Positions 58,154-64,000 of a stretch of 64,000 nucleotides of DNA are shown piece after piece (positions within the stretch are counted from its first letter, which is position 1; each line of letters opens with the position of its first letter). Position numbers and translations under genes: made by a program. Origin of the DNA: Myrica gale (Eukaryota; Streptophyta; Magnoliopsida; Fagales; Myricaceae); assembly GCA_963930655.1 (NCBI GenBank), contig OZ005603.1, positions 10,935,001-10,999,000 of the forward strand. The letters are read 5' to 3'. The notes beneath the pieces were generated by a model that saw only the letters and a list, made by a program, of their open reading frames with translations, had not been told where the DNA came from and made no database searches.

Positions 58154-58604
58154 TGTTGGAAAATCCCATGATACATGGGTGCATCCACATGTGAGTTTAA
58201 ATTTAAAAGCTAGAGTTTGAATTATAGTTAAACTGAAGATCTTATGTAGATCTCTATTTGAATTCAAACTTAGCTGATTTATCTCCTAAGGATTCTCTGT
58301 GTGAGATTCCTATGTGTTTATTTAAGAAAATAAACTAGGAGAGAAAAATCAATCGACGTATTTTCTAAACACTCACAGAGAAGAACTTTATCTCAAGGCA
58401 TCAGGCTTCCATCTTTTAGCCTTGGATCTGAAGCGTGGAATTCACAAGGAGACTCTGATAGACTCCTGAACGACTTGAGAGCATTGTTCGAGATTCGTGG
58501 ATCGTTGATCGTGGGGCTGTAAGACGAGCAACCAATATTCTTACAAACCGGAGATTCCGCACAAGGTATTTCGGATACTCACTCCGTTTAAGCAAAATCT
58601 AACA
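58154..58604 (+). repeat. 3' LTR
   Basis: Identical to the 5' LTR except about four substitutions (for example ATTCCTGCAAACC in the 5' LTR versus ATTCTTACAAACC here). Confidence 0.96.
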
Positions 58605-59194
58605 GTGTGAATGCGTAATGAGTTACGCCGGAGGTTCAGTAGACTCGTAAAGTAAGATGTCCACCCTCTGGCAACTGCCGCAGTTCCAACAATGCTCTCA
58701 AGAAGTAGATTTCCTGCTGTTATGAAAGCTGCGAAGTCACCTAATTCAATTCTTAGGTAAGCGAATGACCCTCCTGCTACTGGGATTTCTACTGCAAATT
58801 CCGTGTAGCAAAAGACAGAAAGCATTGCTGAAACACCAGAAGCAACATAGGACAAGACAATGGCTGGTCCGGCATGATCATGTGCTTCTTGGCCAGTGAG
58901 CACAAAGATGCCTGTACCAATAACTGAGCCAAATCCAAACCAGGTGAGATCCCACCAGGTCAGGCATCGTTTCATTTCATTCTCACTTTCTTTACGAAGT
59001 TCACCAATCTCCTCGGCATCGTTTGATCTGCTTACGAGACGGTCCTTGAACCGAAGATATGTTTGTGATAGTGCAGATCGATAAGTGCCGCAGTTTTGAA
59101 AAGATTCGTCCGGAAAGAAATCTTGTTTGCTCCATCTCCAGTAGTTTCTTGGGTGGGCATCAATATCATCACCCACTTTGCCGGTGGAACTCAT

Positions 59195-60796
59195 TTTAGT
59201 GTTTTACCTTATTTTCTCTACCGCTACTGAAGGGAGAGACGGATGAAAAAGCTATCATTTGTAGTTTAGTCCCGAAACGTGTGAAGATTCCATTGCTGGG
59301 GCCCTTTTCTCTAAGACCGATGCATAGACTTTATTGGTTCTTGTAGCAGGTCTCGTAGAAGAGCGACATTTTTATTGTTTAGCGCTAAAAACGTGTGAAG
59401 ATTCCATTGCTTGTGTTCTGCTCTTTTTGTCAAAAAGATACGAAAGAGTCCGCTTGTACTCTGCGAATCACAAATATTTCTTTAGTTTTTGCTAGTAATT
59501 TAGAGCTTAATGTTATGTTTGTTTCATGTTTCAAGACGTTTTTCTCTTACTTTTTCATCAATTTCAATACATTTTCACCCATCCCAATAATTTTTTATAA
59601 ATTTCAATAAATTTTAATACACTTTTCACCAATCCAAAGAGAATCTCACTATTTTCAAAAAAACACAAATACAAACACAAAAATATATCTCAAAATATAA
59701 ACCAAAGATATCTCAAAACATAAACCAAACACAGCCTTAGAAGGTTTTGGAGGCTCTTTGGCTGGTCTGATTTTTTTTTTAATGGTCTGTTAGGGTGCGT
59801 ATAAAGCTACTTTCGAACCCAAGAGCTCTCTGGGCAAATGTTAGGACAGTTAAGGTAGCAACTTGAATTAAACTTTGCTCTACCTTATAAGTTGGAATTA
59901 AAGTTCTATTAGGTCCTTAGAGCCAGACACAGAAAATTAGGCTGTCCCAACTCCCAAGAGCCGGTCATACCATTAGGTTGTCACCTTCGTATGATTAACA
60001 AAACAGCATTCTCTTTCGAAAACAAAAAGGTCTCTTTAACGATTTAACATTAGAAGAAAAATCCATTGATGGAAAGAAAATATGGTAACGCGGGCAGCTG
60101 GTTGGTGCAGCGTATGGGGCAGCCATCCCACCCGCATCCCGTCCTTATCCATAAGAACAAAAATCTTGCCCTCACCCATCGGGCGTTGTTAAGTCAAGAG
60201 GCGAGGGCCAAATCAGTACGGGCCCAGACAACGATTCCGTTGAAAATATACCAATAAAATTGGAAAAGGATTCCGCTCATTCAGAATTATGCACATCCAA
60301 AAGGTCAAACATATCCCTGCATCCAAACAACAGCTCGACGTAGCAAGCCAATAATTTCAATGCTTTGTAGTTTATTGACTAAAAAGAGCCAAACATATCT
60401 GCCAGAATTCCCTGTTCCCAAACAGATTGAAATTATTTATTTCAGACAAAACTTATTAGATCAATTTACGTGAAAATATACTCATACATATCAATACAAA
60501 ATTTCCTTTTTGACAAATCAGAACCCATACCCTTTCATCCAATCTCTGGATTCTTTTCGCCCGCATATCCCTTTTCTGCAAATAAGTTAATTAGGACATC
60601 CAGGCAAGCCATGTGGAGTTGTTGATGCGTGATCTCATGCTGACGGTGATCAAATCATCATTTTTCTTTCTTCTTTTTTTATCACGACTCTACCGTAAAG
60701 AGCTGGGACCAGCAACAAATGAAAATGCTTGAGCGTAAATCTCAGGTTTAGCCTGCATAAACTAGTAAAAAAGAAAAATAGGAGTGAAGTCTCATC
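59195..60796. other. CAT-TAM41 intergenic region, copy 2
   Basis: Shared in part with 32277-34358. It holds a MITE-like segment (59512-59736) and about 600 bp (60104-60715) with no counterpart in copy 1. No gene recognised. Confidence 0.5.
59512..59736. mobile_element. MITE-like segment, CAAACACAGCC end
   Basis: Begins TTATGTTTGTTTCATG and ends ATAAACCAAACACAGCC, with interior words such as TTTTCACCAATCC that also occur, reversed, in the element at 15033-15270. Absent from the same place in block A copy 1. Confidence 0.6.
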
Positions 60797-63700
60797 TCAA
60801 GGATTTCCAAGCCTTGCACATTTTGTTAGCAAGGTATTGGCAGCCTTTACACCACCAACAGTTACTACACCGGAAACAACCTGCCTTGCACTTGAAACCA
60901 TGACTTTTCGCTGCAGAACCTTCCGCATGCAATTTGCAGCCTCTTCTCTTGAGCCAATTGTAACTTCATGTATAATTCGACCTTCAATTTTGATGTTCCA
61001 AAGGTGTGATTATCTACTCACTTGTGCAACTAATGCTAATTATACATGACATCACCATTAAATGGCATCCCATATCCAAGGTTTTCAAATAAAAATAGGG
61101 TGCACAAAGGCAGAATAGGTGTAGATGCCTGGTGCGAAAATGATAGGATCTGTCTGATTTTTCACAAACAATAGTTCAGCATAAATCTACAGCAGATATG
61201 TTGAAGTTCATACCAGATTCGCTCAGCCTTTTCTTCTCTCCTAGCTTCATGCCCATTTGGCTTCTGATGTTTGGAGGAAGGGAATTAACAAGAGAGGGAG
61301 CTAGTGATAAGCTGCGATCCTGTTCTAAGAAGTAAAAAAGGCATTTAAACTATGGAACGGACTCTGGAAATGAGAATATTATATATACATATTTCGATGC
61401 CTCTGCATGAAATCTCATATTATTTGCTTTCAATAAGAGAAACTCCTATCCATGCATGAATTCAAAAAAGAAAGAGAGACATTTACTTTAGGAAATTGAC
61501 ATTGAGCTGGAGACAAAATATCATAATTTTTTTAAAACTAAGCACTTTCCAGAAGCTCAAACTAGAATATAGCTTCAAGTAATGAATCATTAAGTACTCG
61601 ATTAACTAGTTTTTTACTTTATGCTGGAATTTCAACAGCTTCATGGAGGAGATGAGGGCACAAAAGACAAAAAGCACTGCAAATATCTGGTTTGCAAACA
61701 AACATCATTGATTCCCCGTAACGAAGAGGCTAGCTCCCAGCAAAACGTTTATACTACTTCTTACATACCATTGCTTGCCTTAGGAGGACTACACTAGGAA
61801 AAGGAGTCGAAACTTATCTGCTTAACTTTACAAGTACGTCATGGCTGAGTTCAAGGACCCAAACATATGTGTTTCATTAAGCAGCTTGATAAGGTTAAAA
61901 CATTCAGGGCTCTCTAGAATATGACTTAAGAAATCAAAGAAAACATATTGAATCAACTTTTAGTTGAGAACTTGAGGATCTCACAGACCTGAGAAATATG
62001 TGTTTGATAAGTTCCAGATGATGTGTCTCAACAACTCTTGCACCTCATACTCTTCGAGAAATGGCTTATACCTTGACTGGAATAACCCAAATTGCCCCTG
62101 TACAATCTTCTTCAGCTGGGCAGGTTATATTTGTGAACAACTGTACTTTCATAAGAACAAATGACCTTTTCCTAAACAATGTTCCCCCTTTTGCCAAGGG
62201 AGTGCCTTACAAATTATAACTTGCAATAATATTCTGATAAAAAGTAGCAATTAAAACATATAATTAAAAAAAATAGAAACCTAACAAGAAGTTACGACAA
62301 AGAAACAAGAGAGGACGTGGAGGCTAAAAATTAGCACAGAAGAAAGTTCCTGTAGGAATAGTTAAACTCTAGAACTTATATCTGGCAAAAAATCAATCAC
62401 TTGAAGTAGTCCTTAAGTTTGGCAACTTAGTAACAAATTTATTACAAATCAGAGAAACATATAATTCTACCTGATTTACCATGTATATGCAAAGAATCGG
62501 GCAAGAATAACAATGCTAATACTATGAAAGACTAGAAGCAATTTCCCACTGAAGATCTTTTTGAGCTTTGTCAAGCTTTACCTTATTTCTGTCCTCTGCA
62601 AAAAGCATACGCAGATCGCCCATGTAAGAGAGGCTACATATTTTAGCATATAGATCCTCCTGCAAGAACAAATAACTATGAATTGTGGTTATTCCACAAT
62701 GATCAAAGACTGAAGAAGGAGCATACCTCAGTGAACTTCAGTGGCAAAAGGAGGAGGGAAGCAGAAATTGCAGCCCTCAAATTAGCAGAATTTACTTTTT
62801 CTATATCCAGATTATCCACGAGAATACAAACCTGTATGACCATATCGAAACTTGCTTGAGATTCAGATATCAAAGAAAATATTCAGAAAGACCATGTTTA
62901 TGATCACAGACCCAGACTATGAGGAAAATGCAATGCAGAGGAAGTTTAAGACAGCCAACACAAGCAATTTAGAAGATGAGACATTATAGGAAATCAGCAG
63001 CAGAAATAAGAGTACCTACTAATTCGATCGTATAAAGACACTACATGAGTCAAAACCTCTATATTGACATAATTTATGCAGGATTGAAATGGAACCCAGG
63101 ACGTGCAGATGCCACTAAACAACGAATCACATAATGCCGGGAGTCAACAACAGCAAAAATATTTACTTAATTGATGAACAGGAACGAATGTGATCAGGCC
63201 AAAAGATTTCTCGCCCAGCTACTTTTTAATTTTTTATTTCTCCTTTGGAAAGGTAAGTTGGACCTGAAAACATTTTGAAACTATTAATATCAACTTTGCA
63301 ATATGTTCTCCTAGGCAGCATATAATGATGGATTGACATAAAAACATTACGTAGAAAGTAGATGTCCTGTTGGCAATAATACAGCTTTGTTGCAATATCT
63401 CAAGGCAAAGAAATTAATTGGAAACAGAAAAAAAGGGAAGTTTCCAAAAGCACTAAGGTAGGACATACCGGCTTCTGTAAACGACCACTCAAGTAGAATC
63501 TCTCCCAATTTATTATGTCCTGAATCAAGTCATGCACTCGAACGACCCCATATTTGAGCATCTGTTAAATGTGCTTATATGAGACAATTGCAAGAAATTA
63601 TTCGGAGGACAGTACATGCCATATCAGGACATAAGCCAAATTTTAATGCACATAAAATGCTAACAGATACTGTAAAATGCTCACACAGTCACAGACACAG

Positions 63701-63851
63701 ATCGTGAGTTTAGCAATTGAATGGTCAATACCTTGTTATTCCAACTGACAAAAGGGTTGAAGTGTACTCCTACACCAATTTCGTCTGCAATTTCAGTGAT
63801 CTAACACAACGAACCAACATATAGCATCAGATAAAGTGAGACCAAAACCTA

Positions 63852-63900
<49 letters not shown>

Positions 63901-63967
63901 AAACTAGTTTTGCGCCGCCAAGGTGCGCTAACCATGAGGCATAGTGATTTTTGTTCATTTTTAGATT
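60797..63967 (-). CDS. TAM41: TAM41 mitochondrial CDP-diacylglycerol synthase, copy 2 (partial)
   Basis: Minus-strand gene whose start lies beyond the window. Exons seen, 5' to 3': 63967-63905 (NHYASWLAHLGGAKL), 63800-63732 (ITEIADEIGVGVHFNPFV), 63561-63469 (MLKYGVVRVHDLIQDI, WERFYLSGRLQKP), 62831-62727 (VCILVDNLDIEKVN, LRAAISASLLLLPLKFTE), 62659-62582 (EDLYAKICSLSYMGDLRMLF), 62115-61989 (LKKIVQGQFGLF, YKPFLEEYEVQELL), 61324-61214 (SLPPNIRSQMGMKLGEKKR) and 60981-60797 (RIIHEVTIGSREEAANCMRK, VSSARQVVSGVVTVGGVKA). All junctions are GT-AG and phases agree throughout, ending in TGA. TAM41 makes CDP-diacylglycerol for cardiolipin on the matrix side of the inner mitochondrial membrane. In contrast to copy 1, nothing is broken, so this is probably the working gene. 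Confidence 0.9.
63852..63899. repeat. (CA)n(GA)n compound microsatellite, copy 2
   Basis: Shorter CA and longer GA parts than the paralogous repeat at 35717-35775. Confidence 0.95.
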
Positions 63968-64000
63968 CTGGATTGTGAAGGAGTAATGTTAAATTCAGAG

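Larger units (their letters stand above)
51039..58604 (+). mobile_element. Ty1/copia LTR retrotransposon
   Basis: 7566 bp with two 451-bp LTRs (TGTTGG...TAACA). The 5-bp target duplication is GTGTG on the right (58605-58609) and GTGAG, one change, on the left (51034-51038); the unoccupied site in block A copy 1 is a single GTGTG. Order: LTR, primer-binding site, 1.4-kb leader, gag-protease-integrase-RT-RNase H (integrase before RT, hence copia), a 1.1-kb 3' leader, polypurine tract, LTR. It is opposite in orientation to the CAT gene. By eye the LTRs differ at about four positions. Confidence 0.96.
49845..59194 (-). pseudogene. cationic amino acid transporter copy 2, split by copia
   Basis: The 5' part is 59194-58610 (MSSTGKVGDDIDAHPRNYWR, RCLTWWDLTWFGFGSVIG, GQEAHDHAGPAIVLSYVASG, IPVAGGSFAYLRIELGDF, ending RNSLRIHT). 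The 3' part is 51038-49845 (TDGFNFLDPIAVAV, FLPYGAKGIFQAAAIVYFAY, AEETKNPSRDIP, MIPPWFALVHPKTGTP, YYVREITPRIN, PKVWGVPLVPWLPSLS). Without the insert and its 5-bp duplication the frame would be open for 592 codons with no intron, the CAT1/CAT5/CAT8-type gene structure, with about 14 membrane segments. The retrotransposon splits it between the fourth and fifth predicted segments in an external or cytosolic loop region. Unlike copy 1 there are no other lesions, so inactivation was recent. Confidence 0.92.

Noticed and set aside
1..64000. CRISPR array, operon or prokaryotic system
   Set aside because: No regularly spaced repeat-spacer pattern or tightly packed co-directional genes; the intron and transposon content is that of a plant nucleus.

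Overview
This is nuclear DNA from a flowering plant, most likely a eudicot. Genes are split by spliceosomal introns, intergenic DNA is AT-rich and full of plant transposable elements, and the recognisable proteins are plant nuclear genes for organelles or membrane transport. The species cannot be named from the sequence.

Layout. 1-760: relic of a LINE RNase H domain (minus). 1132-1855: short hAT element. 2780-5746: mitochondrial ribosomal protein S33 gene with a frameshifting 32-nt duplication. 8112-9020: deleted hAT. 9741-11116: Pack-MULE carrying pieces of a mitochondrial small heat-shock gene, just upstream of an eight-exon MOSC/mARC-type gene (11297-14795) that has a 1-nt frameshift. 17172-19195: hAT inserted directly in front of an intact EMB1025-type PPR gene (19269-21296). 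21900-24944: eroded PTAC14-like SET gene holding a SINE. 25110-25872: second LINE relic. 25880-30046: second copy of the MOSC promoter and first exon, opened by a Pack-CACTA element (26293-29675) that carries PPR, PEX3 and probable purple acid phosphatase fragments.

The right half is a nested direct duplication, A1-B1-B2-A2. Block A (30388-36650 and 49738 to the window end) holds a cationic amino acid transporter gene and a TAM41 gene. Block B (about 36690-42200 and 43655-47220) holds a cystatin-like gene. Each copy decayed differently. In A1 the transporter has several frameshifts and TAM41 has large deletions. In A2 the transporter frame is open but is split by a young 7.6-kb Ty1/copia element (51039-58604), while TAM41 looks intact as far as the window shows. 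In B1 a 1.44-kb hAT MITE sits behind the cystatin-like gene; B2 has the empty site.

No operon, CRISPR array or multi-gene pathway is present. The host genes that still look usable are EMB1025, the two cystatin-like genes and TAM41 copy 2. The main interest is in two gene-capturing transposons inserted into sister copies of one promoter, in a cystatin pair whose differences cluster in one exon, and in the different ways duplicated genes here have broken. All identifications come from reading translated sequence and recalling family motifs; no database search was run.
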